Source of the DNA: Deltaproteobacteria bacterium
Lineage (GTDB): Bacteria; Myxococcota_A; Polyangia; JAAYKL01
Assembly: GCA_016935665.1 (NCBI GenBank)
Contig: JAFGQN010000090.1
Span: 1-41,037, forward strand
DNA: 41,037 nt
Direction of reading: 5' to 3'
In this document: one piece after another, positions 16,266 through 26,250 of the stretch
Position numbering within the stretch: position 1 is the first letter of the stretch
Layout of the letters: each line of letters starts with the position of its first letter
Notes under the pieces: model-generated
The model's input: only the letters and a program-made list of their open reading frames with translations
Told to the model about the DNA's origin: nothing
The model's database searches: none
Made by a program: the position numbers and the translations under genes

Positions 16266-16799
16266 CGTTAACGCGAAAACCTGTTCATTTTATCGCTCTT
16301 TCCAAATCCTTTCCAAATGCCTAATTCATGCCGCATCTGGAAAGCTCTGCCCTTCGGCCATCTTCAATTTTCATGTAACCTTGCCGAAGGTCTTCAAAAA
16401 GTCCATCGAGAAGCAGACTGTGAAAATGAGGGTTGAGGTTCAGCAGCCCGTACTACCATGTCGTCGAAATTGATAATTTATTAGCCGTATCATCCTTACT
16501 ATCGACAGAACCTGGAGATTATCACCAGACCGCATAAACCGGAGCATATTCGAATCACGCACATGAGACCGCTGGAGATGGAACAGGCGGCTGCAAAGGA
16601 GCGACTGGACAATGCAAATGAGGCGATTCGAATCACGGAACTGCGCCAAAAGGAACCGCAAGTCATCCAAAAAGGGGAAAACACAGCGTTGCAGCTTAAT
16701 CTTGATCGCCAGACCGCAGCATATGCGATACGTGGGCGGATCCTGGCAAACAGATTATTCCTGCGCCCTGGCGGGGAGTCTCATCCATTGATGAGCTGG
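16266..16799 (+). other. intergenic, no gene recognised
   Basis: After the tRNA terminator I see no credible gene. A frame opening near 16563 has no ribosome binding site and unrecognisable sequence until it enters the GH53-like remnant. The 12-mer ATTCGAATCACG occurs twice (about 16547 and 16625), which hints at a small duplication. Confidence 0.4.
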
Positions 16800-17207
16800 C
16801 CGACCTTGTGTTGTGTATGCCTATACCGCGGATGTGATGTCCTCCGCCATCGCTGCGGGCGCCCGTTCGAACATGGTTCAGAAAAGGTTGCGGTCGATAT
16901 TCCTGGCGTGTCCTGTTACGCTGCATCCCAGGGACAGCCTTCGGTCTGGCAGAATACATTCACCAATCTGGCGCAAACCTATCCGGATTTAAAATTCATC
17001 ATTGCCAAATACAATCCCCATCGCACTGAGGCCAATATGATGATGAAAAATCTTGAGGGAGGACGCGGTCCTGGCACCTTTTTTGGGGAACCCTCCCGCA
17101 GTGGTTCATGGGGCGATGCCATGTTTACCTGGCAGGCAGGGGCCCAGGTGGCCAATAGCGCTGATTTTAAGGAATACGACAATATGCTTTCCAACCTCGG
17201 TTTATAA
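16800..17207 (+). pseudogene. remnant of a GH53-like endo-beta-1,4-galactanase
   Basis: The end of the frame (from about 16900) reads VDIPGVSCYAA, WQNTFTNLAQTYPDLKF, IIAKYNPHRTEAN and then GTFFGEPSRSGSWGDAMFTW. This resembles the C-terminal half of GH53 galactanases (GVSYY, WQ-x-T-x-x-x-LA, then a GTFFWEP-like strand). An adjacent frame upstream reads YTADVMSSAIAAGARSNMVQ, which resembles the DMVQ-containing helix of the same family. The two pieces are in different frames, the catalytic NE residues between them are missing, and the normal N-terminus and signal are absent. I therefore call it a decayed gene with a deletion and a frameshift. The family assignment is from memory. Confidence 0.45.
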
Positions 17208-17383
17208 TGTTCTTCGCTTCATTTTTTTACTCATTGCAAGCGCGCTGCGCTCCCCAACGAAAGGGAGGCGGCCACTAAAAAGCGATGGCATTGCTGAATA
17301 ACGTAGTTGGACATCTTCGCCCGGATGTTTAGCTGATCCATTGCAATCAGGCACAAATGGAAGCCCCAAAAACAGGGTGATTT

Positions 17384-18154
17384 TTAAAATCTGTCAGCGG
17401 GGTTATTGTTGTGGTCAATCGTACCATTGTGATTCAATCCCGTTTCGCTGTTCTGTTCCGCTAATTTTTTATTAACATCATCCAGAATTTCCAATGCAAC
17501 AGTTAAACAACTGACTAAATCGGGATTTTGCAGCAGATATTTCCTGTTTGACATTATTCTTTTTGTTTGGCTGCCAAGTGAACTCTGTATTTCTTTGCCC
17601 ATGATAACGTCGTCATTATAGAAGAAAATGTATTCCTCAATGCTGTTTGCAGAAGCGCCTGAGAAACTCGCATTGACTTCTGAGAAATAATTGATTTCCA
17701 GGGTAATTGGTTTATCGAAAAAGGATACGTCATTCTTATATTTAACTGAAACGGAATTTAACGAAACATCTGCTGAACTATTTATATCAATCAGTCCCTG
17801 TTCATCGCTGTTGTTTTTAATATACAATTTAATCCCGCTGGCTGCGACATCGGGCATGATCACGAAAGTCTTCTCTTTATTCAAATTGTATACGGCAGCT
17901 CCCTTCGTCTCAAAATTTGGATTTTCAACTCTTTGAAAATATCCAAGCAGCTGATTGTCGATACCTCTTATTTTCAACATTTCATCCATTTCAAAAGCAT
18001 GCGTGTCAACTTCAATCTGAACCGGATTGGGAACAAAATCATTCACGCCTCTTATCGGTGATTCTGATTTGGAAATGACTGAGTGCGTTGCCATGGAAAA
18101 ACAAGACGTGATTAACAGGGAAGCAGTTAAAATTGACAGTGAATACTTTTTCAT
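17384..18154 (-). CDS. small lipoprotein of unknown function
   Basis: This 256-residue protein has a signal peptide with a lipobox (LITSC, Cys18), so it is probably lipid-anchored. AAGGAAG precedes the ATG. The mature part looks beta-rich up to about residue 185 ([25 protein letters not shown]), then turns helical and polar, with an Asn-rich tail. It does not carry the Asp/Ser/Thr linker of the other lipoproteins here and is more AT-rich than its neighbours, which may mean a separate origin. No family is recognised. Confidence 0.7.
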   Translation of the reverse strand: MKKYSLSILTASLLITSCFSMATHSVISKSESPIRGVNDFVPNPVQIEVDTHAFEMDEMLKIRGIDNQLLGYFQRVENPNFETKGAAVYNLNKEKTFVIMPDVAASGIKLYIKNNSDEQGLIDINSSADVSLNSVSVKYKNDVSFFDKPITLEINYFSEVNASFSGASANSIEEYIFFYNDDVIMGKEIQSSLGSQTKRIMSNRKYLLQNPDLVSCLTVALEILDDVNKKLAEQNSETGLNHNGTIDHNNNPADRF

Positions 18155-18209
18155 CGATATCTTCCTTTTGGGTTTGACTTGGTTGCGACCTATAATAGCA
18201 ATTTAAAAA

Positions 18210-18445
18210 AAACAACAAAGGACAACGACGGTTGTTCTGCCGATTGCCATGAAGAATCGGGGTATTCCTGCCTGGGGGCGGGGATGTGCAAACGATTGTG
18301 CGGCGATGGCTATTTCCACAATCTGGACGAACCGGAATGTGACGATGGCAACAATCTCGACGGAGACGGGTGCAGCGCCGATTGCAACCTGGAAGATGGG
18401 TGGCTGTGTCTGAATGGCCATGTACGTTACCCACCTCTTACATGA
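18210..18445 (+). pseudogene. fragment of a Myxococcus-type Cys-rich repeat protein
   Basis: The frame encodes one and a half Cys-rich repeats of the DUF4215 type: [16 protein letters not shown], then [21 protein letters not shown] and GWLC. It ends abruptly after LNGHV. There is no start codon with a ribosome binding site, no signal peptide and no further repeats, so it is a leftover of a larger surface protein. Such repeats are widespread in Myxococcota. Confidence 0.6.
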
Positions 18446-18650
18446 CCAATCGCAAATATTGCATTTGGCGTATGGGTGAATAATCGCATTATTTCAAAAA
18501 ATTATGGTTTTCAAACGAGATCAATTCGTCTATGGTCCCGCTCAAATTAATTAATGAGTTGATTAACCCAATGGCACCATTGCCGGCAGCGCAGTCCACA
18601 TAAGCCGCTATCCGGATAGTGTGCCATTCTTAACCATGGAGGAAACTACT

Positions 18651-20861
18651 ATGAAAAAACTACTGTTCATCCTGTCGGGGCTAATGCTGTTTAGCCTCAC
18701 CGCCTGCGACACCGACGTTGCCAAAAGCACACCACTATTGCACTCGGGGCCGCGCTCACTCATTTGCAGTCCCGGGGATCGCAATTCATGCCAAAACAAC
18801 GGTACCTGCAATGGGGCCGGAGATGCGTGTGAATGTGACTCACCCTACTACTGGGAACAGGAGGATTGTCAGATTCTGCATACCACCGCAGATCCGGCGA
18901 CCATCAACGGTCTGTTTTTCGACGCATCATCGTCCACAAACTACGTGTCTGTGCCTCCCACGACTGATTTTACCATCGATGCGAAAGGCATCACCTTTGA
19001 GGCATGGGTGAATCTGGACGAGCGTCAATATGCCAACGCGCGCGCCGGGGCGGTCATTCTCTCAACAGGGGGACACCCTTCCCAGGGAGCGACAGATTAC
19101 GGCGGTGTGATGCTCGCGTACAACGGTTCCTCGTTCTATCTGGCGTCAGAACGAATTTATGTAACAACAAGCGCCACCGGCAAAAGATTCACTAACGGAT
19201 GTCACCATGTCTCAGCTTTTATAAGCAAGGACGGCTGGGACTATGAAGCAGCTATTTTTGTGGACGGCGAGGAGCTGGTTAGAGATACCAAACATTCTGA
19301 GTACGCAAACGGCGATGTTAATGTCGATGCGGATATTGTCATTGGCGGCAGCACCCGAAGCGTAGCACAAATGTTTGGCGGCACTGCGTTTAACGGATTT
19401 ATGCGCGATATTCGAATCTGGCGCGGCCCCCGCACGGCCAATGAAATTGCAGCGGATATGGGCAGCGATTTGACAGGGGCGGAACCTGGCTTGCTGGCCA
19501 ACTGGAAACTCAATGACGGCGGCGCCGTTGGTGGACAGGTGTCCGATGTGATGGGTCAGAATCACGGCACGTTGATGGGGGGAGAGTATTCCCGAGAGTG
19601 TGACGAGTCCTGCATAAAAAAATGGTACAGAGACAGCGACAACGACACTTGGGGAGACGACGCCGCTGTAGAAGGATTATCCTGTTACAAGCCTGATTCC
19701 AATTATACGCTGACTGCCAATGCGGGTGATTGCGATGACGCGGATGCCTCGATAAATCCCGATGCGTCTGATTACCCCCCCAATGGCATCGATGACAACT
19801 GTGACGGTGTGGCGGATATAGCGATTAGTGGCGACACCACAGTATGCCCGTTCTCCAACAGCCAACTTCCTTTTGTTGTTGACCCCGCACCAGGGGCTTC
19901 ATATGCGTTTACCTATGCGGCATATTCTGGCGACTGGTTTGGTCAGACCGGCCAATATGCCGGTACGGTTTATACCTACCCGGGATTCACTGCAAGTACA
20001 CTGACCATTGAGCAGACCGCCGGGGGCGTCACCACCACCGGTTCACTGGATATTCTCGGCAACTCGCAGACACCTTCATGCTGCGGAGGACTGACTGTGG
20101 ACTTCAACCATTCAAGTGCCTGCTCCGGCGCAAGTACATCATTTTGGAGTACGTCATCCTGGCAGTTCAGCAATTTCGAATGGTACGTAAATGATACCGC
20201 CACAGCCACTGGCAATGCCATGAATTACACGTTCACTCAGCCTGGCGAGTATCGCGTTCGGCTCGTGGCCAGCGGCCCTGGTGGGTCATGTGTTAAAGAA
20301 ACTCAAAAAACAATCACAATTTATGATTTCGATATAAACGGTCCGACACAGGTGTGCCCGTTGTCGGTGAATAAAGACTACCAGCTGACCAGTGCAAATT
20401 TGCACGCCTTTTCCAATATTTCCTGGAACATTCCCAACGCGCAGATAACATCGTTGAATCCTGAAAACAGTTCGGTGGAAGTGGATTTCAACTACTTCTG
20501 GGGTGGCAATATCGCTGTCCAGGCGCAGGATATTAACGGTTGCTTTGTTTCCAGAACACAGTCTGTCACAGTTGATCCCATATGCAGCGGCGATTTCACT
20601 CTCACCGTGAGTCCCGATCCGGTGCCGGTTGGAGAATGTGCCACTATCACCTATGCGGGCGGCCTGGTAGATCAGGTTCGCATGTATATATATGACGTCG
20701 ATGGCGGCTTTTCGGAAAGTATTGGCGCTATTGGGCGCGTTTATGAGCGCCGTTGCCGTGACAGCTATAATCCCGATGGACGCCCCGGAATATACCGGGT
20801 GAATGCATACAGTCTGGTGGATGACAGCCTGTTGGGAACCGCTCTGTACACCCATCTATAA
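18651..20861 (+). CDS. large multidomain lipoprotein (EGF-like, LamG-like, MopE-like, PKD-like)
   Basis: This 736-residue protein starts at the ATG with GGAGG eight bases upstream; an in-frame start 30 bases earlier would spoil the signal peptide. A lipobox (SLTAC, Cys19) anchors it. The order of parts is an EGF-like Cys cluster (about 40-75), a LamG/jelly-roll beta-sandwich (about 100-310, with ITFEAWVNL and FNGFMRDIRIW), a MopE-like metal-binding segment (about 340-390, GDCDDADASINPDA and GIDDNCDG), and PKD-like or Ig-like beta domains to the end. It should be exposed at the cell surface and bind calcium and perhaps polysaccharide or protein, but the ligand cannot be read from the sequence. 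Confidence 0.85.
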   Translation: MKKLLFILSGLMLFSLTACDTDVAKSTPLLHSGPRSLICSPGDRNSCQNNGTCNGAGDACECDSPYYWEQEDCQILHTTADPATINGLFFDASSSTNYVSVPPTTDFTIDAKGITFEAWVNLDERQYANARAGAVILSTGGHPSQGATDYGGVMLAYNGSSFYLASERIYVTTSATGKRFTNGCHHVSAFISKDGWDYEAAIFVDGEELVRDTKHSEYANGDVNVDADIVIGGSTRSVAQMFGGTAFNGFMRDIRIWRGPRTANEIAADMGSDLTGAEPGLLANWKLNDGGAVGGQVSDVMGQNHGTLMGGEYSRECDESCIKKWYRDSDNDTWGDDAAVEGLSCYKPDSNYTLTANAGDCDDADASINPDASDYPPNGIDDNCDGVADIAISGDTTVCPFSNSQLPFVVDPAPGASYAFTYAAYSGDWFGQTGQYAGTVYTYPGFTASTLTIEQTAGGVTTTGSLDILGNSQTPSCCGGLTVDFNHSSACSGASTSFWSTSSWQFSNFEWYVNDTATATGNAMNYTFTQPGEYRVRLVASGPGGSCVKETQKTITIYDFDINGPTQVCPLSVNKDYQLTSANLHAFSNISWNIPNAQITSLNPENSSVEVDFNYFWGGNIAVQAQDINGCFVSRTQSVTVDPICSGDFTLTVSPDPVPVGECATITYAGGLVDQVRMYIYDVDGGFSESIGAIGRVYERRCRDSYNPDGRPGIYRVNAYSLVDDSLLGTALYTHL

Positions 20862-20997
20862 GGTTCTCTGGATATAGTTGCTAAGCGCAGCAGGCATGGA
20901 CTCTCCTCCCAGTATCCATCAAAAGTCGCAATTGTCCTCATCACATGTTTTCTCCGACAGATGCATTCCATTATTGATGCCGTATCCGTTCGTTTTC

Positions 20998-21017
20998 GCC
21001 CAAAGAACCTTTTGGGC
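20998..21017. terminator. hairpin between convergent genes
   Basis: GCCCAAA (20998-21004) pairs perfectly with TTTGGGC (21011-21017) around six bases, between the stops at 20861 and 21021. There is no good T-tract, so efficiency is uncertain. Confidence 0.4.
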
Positions 21018-21020
21018 AAC

Positions 21021-22664
21021 TCAGGAGGGAATCGGATGCGTGATGTAATAAATCTGCTTCTTAATTTGTTCTTTTGTCAAAGGGGGAATTTCCACCGAAA
21101 TATAGTCCAGATTCATTTCGTCCTTTGCCAACGGTCTAGCGACAAAAATCTGGTCTTCCAGACAAAGGTCCACATCCATAAGGTTTCCCGCTTTCGCCAT
21201 TTTGATTCGAACCAGCATTGTCTTTAACAGACACCACAGATACGACGGACGCTTGACCATCACTTTAAGAAACGGATTTGGAGACTTTGCTGCCCGGGCA
21301 ATATGTCCGTTCAGTTTAATAATATGCGCTGTACATCCATCCGCAAAGTATTCTGTTTCGTCGGCCATCCATTTGTTGCACGAACCGGCAGCGACAATAT
21401 CTTCATTCAATTTGAGGATATCGTCTCTGGAGTATGCGTTGCAGTCCTTGTCAAAGTAATAAATAGTATCTCCGATTTTCGCACCTTCACCCAGAAGCAC
21501 AGTGAATCTGTATTTCCGGGGATCGAAATTTTTCATGTAACGAAAATTTTCAAAAGACATAATAATGGTGGGCAGACACCCCCCTGGGCACGTTTGCTCC
21601 ATGGCCACAATTTTATCCAGTGTAATTTCCTCGGGAGACGTCAATACAGGTGCATCGTGTTTGGACGCTCCCACCAAAAATCTCGTATCAGGAAAATTAT
21701 GGGGTACCCTACCCGTCACCAGACTTTTGTCTGCCGGTCTCCATTTTATGGGGTCGCTTTCGCCAATTACCTCAACCTCCGGGTCGTTGAATCCCAATTT
21801 ATCCGCTTCCTGCATCAATCTGATTTGAGATGGATCGTGGCTCATCATGCGCGCTGCCACGCGATCTGTTTCTACACTGTTTGTACCACTGATAATCAGA
21901 CCCGCCTCTACCGGATCCACTGGTGCGGGAACATCTCCCTCTGCACCGATAATGCCGTCTATTATTGTGAGATCCGGCTTGAAAAGATAAAGCAAATCAA
22001 CGAGTTTTTTATCGATATTATAATTGTGGTTCCTATACCGCATATGCGTCGAAAGACAGCCCATTGCATTTTTAAACCCCAGAGTCACACCGGTGTATAG
22101 ATTGGTCTTCATTTTGGGAAGAGAAACATAGAACGCTTCACCGCGAACGACTTCGCTGAATGTTCTGGGGATATAAACATCTTTCATCACCTGTGCCCTC
22201 GGCAGGATATACCTGTCTACAGGCAACTCTTCCACTGCTTCAAATTTAATATTGTGAAACTTTACAAGTCTGTCTGTGCCGTTCATCTTCGCCATCAATC
22301 GAGTAACGGGCGCCCCTGAGCCTTCAATTACAGTGATGTTGCCTGTAAACTGTTTAATGTATCGAACGACAGCATCCAACACTCTTGGATCTGTGGACTG
22401 CGGATAATCATCATCCCGGTAGCCGCATTTGTGATATATCGCGACGAAATTGGGTTTAATCAATACCTTTCGCCCCCGAATAGTATTGGCAAAACCACAT
22501 CTGGAATTGAGCGCGTTGAGATTGTTAAATACGGCCTCATCAATTGCCCCGACATCTTCTCTGGCGAAATACTTTTTTGAACCGTAGTTTTTAGGCAATG
22601 CCACATAATCATTCATGTAGTTCAGCTTTTTTGCTTTCGTAACAACAACAAAATTTTGTACCAT
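21021..22664 (-). CDS. DUF362 domain protein
   Basis: This 547-residue protein contains the DUF362 core: VLIKPNFV, then a DPRVLDAVVRYIKQ helix, VIEGSG, SLPKMKTNLYTGVTLGFKNAMG, LTIIDGIIGAEGDVP, and VETDRVAARMM. Family members often carry a ferredoxin or act in cofactor or redox processes, but their function is poorly known. There is no 4Fe-4S motif here. The C-terminal 200 residues add a separate region with a CPGGC motif and further cysteines (GSCNKW, DGCTAH), which may bind metal. The start at 22664 has GGGGA just upstream; an earlier in-frame start adds 22 residues rich in Cys and His with no support. It looks cytosolic and stands alone. Confidence 0.75.
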   Translation of the reverse strand: MVQNFVVVTKAKKLNYMNDYVALPKNYGSKKYFAREDVGAIDEAVFNNLNALNSRCGFANTIRGRKVLIKPNFVAIYHKCGYRDDDYPQSTDPRVLDAVVRYIKQFTGNITVIEGSGAPVTRLMAKMNGTDRLVKFHNIKFEAVEELPVDRYILPRAQVMKDVYIPRTFSEVVRGEAFYVSLPKMKTNLYTGVTLGFKNAMGCLSTHMRYRNHNYNIDKKLVDLLYLFKPDLTIIDGIIGAEGDVPAPVDPVEAGLIISGTNSVETDRVAARMMSHDPSQIRLMQEADKLGFNDPEVEVIGESDPIKWRPADKSLVTGRVPHNFPDTRFLVGASKHDAPVLTSPEEITLDKIVAMEQTCPGGCLPTIIMSFENFRYMKNFDPRKYRFTVLLGEGAKIGDTIYYFDKDCNAYSRDDILKLNEDIVAAGSCNKWMADETEYFADGCTAHIIKLNGHIARAAKSPNPFLKVMVKRPSYLWCLLKTMLVRIKMAKAGNLMDVDLCLEDQIFVARPLAKDEMNLDYISVEIPPLTKEQIKKQIYYITHPIPS

Positions 22665-22860
22665 TTTTCCCCGATTCCTGCAGCAGTGTAATTCCACAGC
22701 ATAATACAACAAAAAATGTGCCGGCACCACATGAATGATTCAATCCCGATGTCTGTATGTTCGCCCAGATACCAAAGAGTCGCGGGTCCCCGGGGTGTCT
22801 CCGGACATTCAATTTTTCAGCGACGGAAAAGAAGGAAGTCGTTCGCGGCGGAAAAACTGT

Positions 22861-23470
22861 TCATTTGTCGAAGACAGCCACATGATCAATTGACGTTTTG
22901 CCGTTCACCCCCTTATTACAGCGAAAAACCAATTGCACCGTGCTGCCGGCGAAGGCCGAGATGTCCAGAGACTGCCTCTCCCAGGAATCTTCCCAGCCAT
23001 TCTGCAATGGGCCAGTGTATGTGGTGAGCGGCGTATCCACATTGCCTGTGCGAATGCTCACTTCCAAATCGCCAATCTGGTCACCTGAGCGGTGCAGCCA
23101 AAACTCATGTACAGGTGTCACTGCCGTGGCAAGGTCAATTTCAGGGGATACACGCAACGCGTTGTCGTAATTGTATCAAACACTTCCAGATCATATCCAT
23201 CGCTGTCAGCGACACCGCTACACTGAACATTATAGGTTTTGGCATCCACCTGCGTCACGCTGTCTATCACCGCGCTACCGGAATCGGAAACCAAATCAGG
23301 ATTGTATATGTCTACGCCCTGAACGTTTTCATCAAACACCAACCGGAAAACGCCGTCAGTGGTCCCACGGGGATAAACCCTTTTAAAGAAACAACTTTGG
23401 GACGACCAGGAACCGGATCGACGCAATCGCCAAGTTTAAAGTTGTACCTGATACACCACCACTCCCCTGT
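22861..23470 (-). pseudogene. frameshifted remnant of a secreted beta-sandwich protein
   Basis: Three minus-strand frames join into one protein-like text. One reads GDCVDPVPGRPKVVSLKG (near 23430). The next reads FRLVFDENVQGVDIYNPDLV to VFDTITTT (23426-23160). The third reads EIDLATAVTPVHEFWLHRSG to SIDHVAVFDK (23140-22861). The last piece resembles a jelly-roll or MAM-like domain. At least two frameshifts (about 23390 and 23150) and a missing N-terminus mark it as decayed. The 84-bp repeats lie directly at its broken upstream end. Confidence 0.5.
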
Positions 23471-23779
23471 TGATTCAGAGTCGTTTTCTGTTGATACAGA
23501 TTGAATAATTGCGAGACGCAGGCGCTGCCCCTTGGAGACAAACTCAATTCCCCATAAAACGGATTGCTTTTCCGCTGAGACGGCGCGCAAATTCCCGATG
23601 CAAAACCGCCCCCGGTCCCCCAAACACGCCTTCCTTTGCCGCAAAGATGGGGTTTCTTTTGAGACGGAATTAAAAATCAGTGCAAAGCGGGGGTGCCGCG
23701 GCGCCAAAGATGCTTTCTTCTGCCGCAAAGATGGGGTTTCTTTTGAGATGGAATTAAAAATCAGCGCAAAGCGGGGGTG
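23471..23779 (-). repeat. four degenerate tandem 84-bp units
   Basis: Two units (23779-23696 and 23695-23612) share a 60-bp block with only two mismatches (23637-23696 and 23721-23780 on the + strand). Two older units (to 23528, then to about 23471) are more diverged. The period is a multiple of three. Both strands stay open through the array; read leftwards it gives 28-residue repeats such as RFALIFNSISKETPSLRQ. I do not recognise the protein text on either strand. Confidence 0.6.
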
Positions 23780-24369
23780 CGCCTGCAATGCGGACGCCGT
23801 TTGCTGCAGCACGGAATGACGCCAGGGGTCATGTGTTGTCCGTTTACACGTACTCAAACGAACAAAAAATGGACAAAGGGGGCCTTAAATCCGGCAATTC
23901 TGCAGAATAAACGGTAGACGCGAAATGGCTTTTAAATTACCTGTGGTCAGAGTCCAGGGGGGCCTGGCATCTCACCTTTGTCGTTTTGTCTTTACCCAAT
24001 TTATTTGGTCATTTCTCCGGTCAATGGTTTACCTTTTTAAGGACTGACTAACCGATTTATGGGCGGCCAATAGGGAGAACAGCCCGCGGTCGGCAAACCA
24101 GGCATTGGGCCAGAGCTGATGATCCAGAAAGAGAAAAAGGGGTCACAGGCCGCGACAATCGACAGTTTTCGCTTCCGTCGCGCAACATTCAATACGATCA
24201 CCACTCTTTCTGAATACAGATTTTCAGTTTTATTTCACTCCTCCTTGGATCGATGCTGTTTTTGCACGTATAAACTCACTAGTGAAAGAAAAGTCAGTAA
24301 TTCAGTTGAGTGAACGATGGAGCCACCATGGCTTTTGAATTTCCTAAAAAAGTGGCTGAGGAGTTAAAA
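23780..24369. other. intergenic, no gene recognised
   Basis: No convincing gene, RNA or strong terminator is visible. Short frames are present but lack ribosome binding sites and family features. The end of the stretch should contain the promoter of the beta-helix lipoprotein; I could not identify it. Confidence 0.4.
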
Positions 24370-26070
24370 ATGCGCGTTATCCGTCCTGCATACAAAACCA
24401 GTACCGTGGCAAACCAGATGACCCAGTTTTGGAAATGGTGCTTTGTTCTATTGGTGATGACACTAACAGCGTGCGGCAGTGACGGTGGCGACAAAAGGGA
24501 TGGGGATACGGACAGCAACACAGATAGTGACAGTGGTTCAGGCACGACCTCCAACGGCGATACAGCCAGTAATTCGGATACGGATTCGAACAGCGATTCG
24601 GAAATCGTTGCGCCGCCAGGGGGTGAGCTGCCGGCGGGGATTCCAACACCGGAATTCGGATATCGTTACGACACCAGTTTGGACGCAACGCTTTATGTGG
24701 ACAACACCAACCCCGGTTGCGACAACGACGGGCCGGGCAGTGCACAGACCCCCTATTGCGATCTGTTTCGCGGTCACAACAACGTGACCTACGAAGCGGG
24801 CGACGTCGTGCACATTCTGGGCGGCCCGTATGACTACCCGGTAGACCAGCGACTGGTGATGAACGGCACGCTGGAGAACCCGGTGATTATCCTTGGGGTG
24901 GATACGCCACTGTTCAGGGGGCCCGGCAGCCGCATCAACTTCGAATACGATGGCAGCTACGGCATTTTGGAGAACATCGAGTTTTTCAACCACACCCGCC
25001 ACCGGGTACTGGACACCGGTCACCACCTGGTGTTTCACCGGTTGGAAGTCCACAATCCCACCGACGCCATCATCGACTTCAACCCGGTGTTCAATGTGAG
25101 CGGCACGCATGTGCTTATCTACGAAAGCCACATCCACCACAACTGGCGAGACGGAGACAATGACGCGCATGGCATCCAGGCGGGGGAGGGTTCCTCATAC
25201 GTCTTTATCCTGTTCAATGAACTGCATCACAACAGTGGTGATTCAATCCAGGGGTGCCACCACTGCTTTGATGCACCACCTCACCACGTGTTTATCGGCG
25301 GCAACGTGATGCACGACGATCGAGAAAACGCGGTGGACCTTAAAACCATCCATGATGTAGTGGTTTCACAGAACCGGATGTACGGCTACATGGATTCGGC
25401 CACATCCGGTGGAGACGCGATGGTGGTGGGAAGCAACGGCTACGATGAGGCCACCAATATGGGGCCCAGGAATGTATGGGTTATTCACAACGAGTTCTCA
25501 AGCGCTGCCCGTGGCGTGCGAATCGAAGGGGTGGAAGATGTGTGGCTCATTGGCAACTTGTTTCACACTCTCGACCGAGCGATACAAATCGACAACAAGG
25601 TGTATCGGGACATCACCATCGCGTCCAGCACCATCTGGAATACGGGCGACGGCATCATCAACTCAAATGACAGTTGCACGGCCCGTTCGGTCACTTTGAC
25701 CAACAACCTCCTTGGCACAATGAGCGATGGTCGCCATCTGGATTTGCCCCCGTGCGGGAACCACACCCTTCAAAACAACCTGCTGTGGCAGGAGGGCGGA
25801 ACCTTCACCGCGGATGTGGAAGGAGGGAACTACACCACTGCGGCAGCGCTCAACGGGGCGGCCGAGGCATCGGGGACCCTCGATGGAGACCCACAGCTCG
25901 ACGAAGCGGGTCTCCCGGCGGCCGGCGCGATTCCCATTGACGCCGGCGTCTCCCTGGAGCCACTGTACGCCCTGTTCGAGTCCACCTTCAATGCAAGTAT
26001 CCGAACCGATTTCAACGGGACAACGCGTCCAATCGGAAATGTCGAGGATGTGGGAGCGCTGGAACAGTAG
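24370..26070 (+). CDS. lipoprotein with right-handed beta-helix domain
   Basis: This 566-residue protein starts at the ATG with GAGGAG six bases upstream. That start gives a basic n-region followed by a hydrophobic segment and lipobox (LTAC, Cys35). Earlier in-frame ATGs (24310, 24328) would lengthen the n-region beyond a normal signal. An Asp/Ser/Thr linker (about 37-80) leads into a parallel beta-helix of the pectate-lyase or NosD type. It opens with LYVDNTNPGCDNDGPGSAQTPYCDL and has many short turns such as VHILGG, HHLVFHRLEVHN, HVLIYESHIHHN and VFIGGNVMHDDREN. Such proteins often bind or cleave polysaccharides; the catalytic residues cannot be assigned here. Confidence 0.85.
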   Translation: MRVIRPAYKTSTVANQMTQFWKWCFVLLVMTLTACGSDGGDKRDGDTDSNTDSDSGSGTTSNGDTASNSDTDSNSDSEIVAPPGGELPAGIPTPEFGYRYDTSLDATLYVDNTNPGCDNDGPGSAQTPYCDLFRGHNNVTYEAGDVVHILGGPYDYPVDQRLVMNGTLENPVIILGVDTPLFRGPGSRINFEYDGSYGILENIEFFNHTRHRVLDTGHHLVFHRLEVHNPTDAIIDFNPVFNVSGTHVLIYESHIHHNWRDGDNDAHGIQAGEGSSYVFILFNELHHNSGDSIQGCHHCFDAPPHHVFIGGNVMHDDRENAVDLKTIHDVVVSQNRMYGYMDSATSGGDAMVVGSNGYDEATNMGPRNVWVIHNEFSSAARGVRIEGVEDVWLIGNLFHTLDRAIQIDNKVYRDITIASSTIWNTGDGIINSNDSCTARSVTLTNNLLGTMSDGRHLDLPPCGNHTLQNNLLWQEGGTFTADVEGGNYTTAAALNGAAEASGTLDGDPQLDEAGLPAAGAIPIDAGVSLEPLYALFESTFNASIRTDFNGTTRPIGNVEDVGALEQ

Positions 26071-26250
26071 AGCCCCGCCACGTTAATCAAACATCACCCG
26101 GAACGGGATTCCTGAAGAACACACGTACATTCGCTCAGAGCAAAAAGACCTGTCTGTAAGGAATCATCATCTTTACAATTTTGCCGAATCTATGGCACTC
26201 TTCTTAAAGGAACAAATTCTGGATAAAACGAAAAAATGGAGGAAACGAAA

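Noticed and set aside
23612-23779. CRISPR array
   Set aside because: The units are directly tandem with a 60-bp core and related, not unique, spacers; no cas genes are nearby.
23532-23819. 95-residue rightward frame in the 84-bp repeats
   Set aside because: It exists only because the repeat period is a multiple of three; there is no start signal or known domain.
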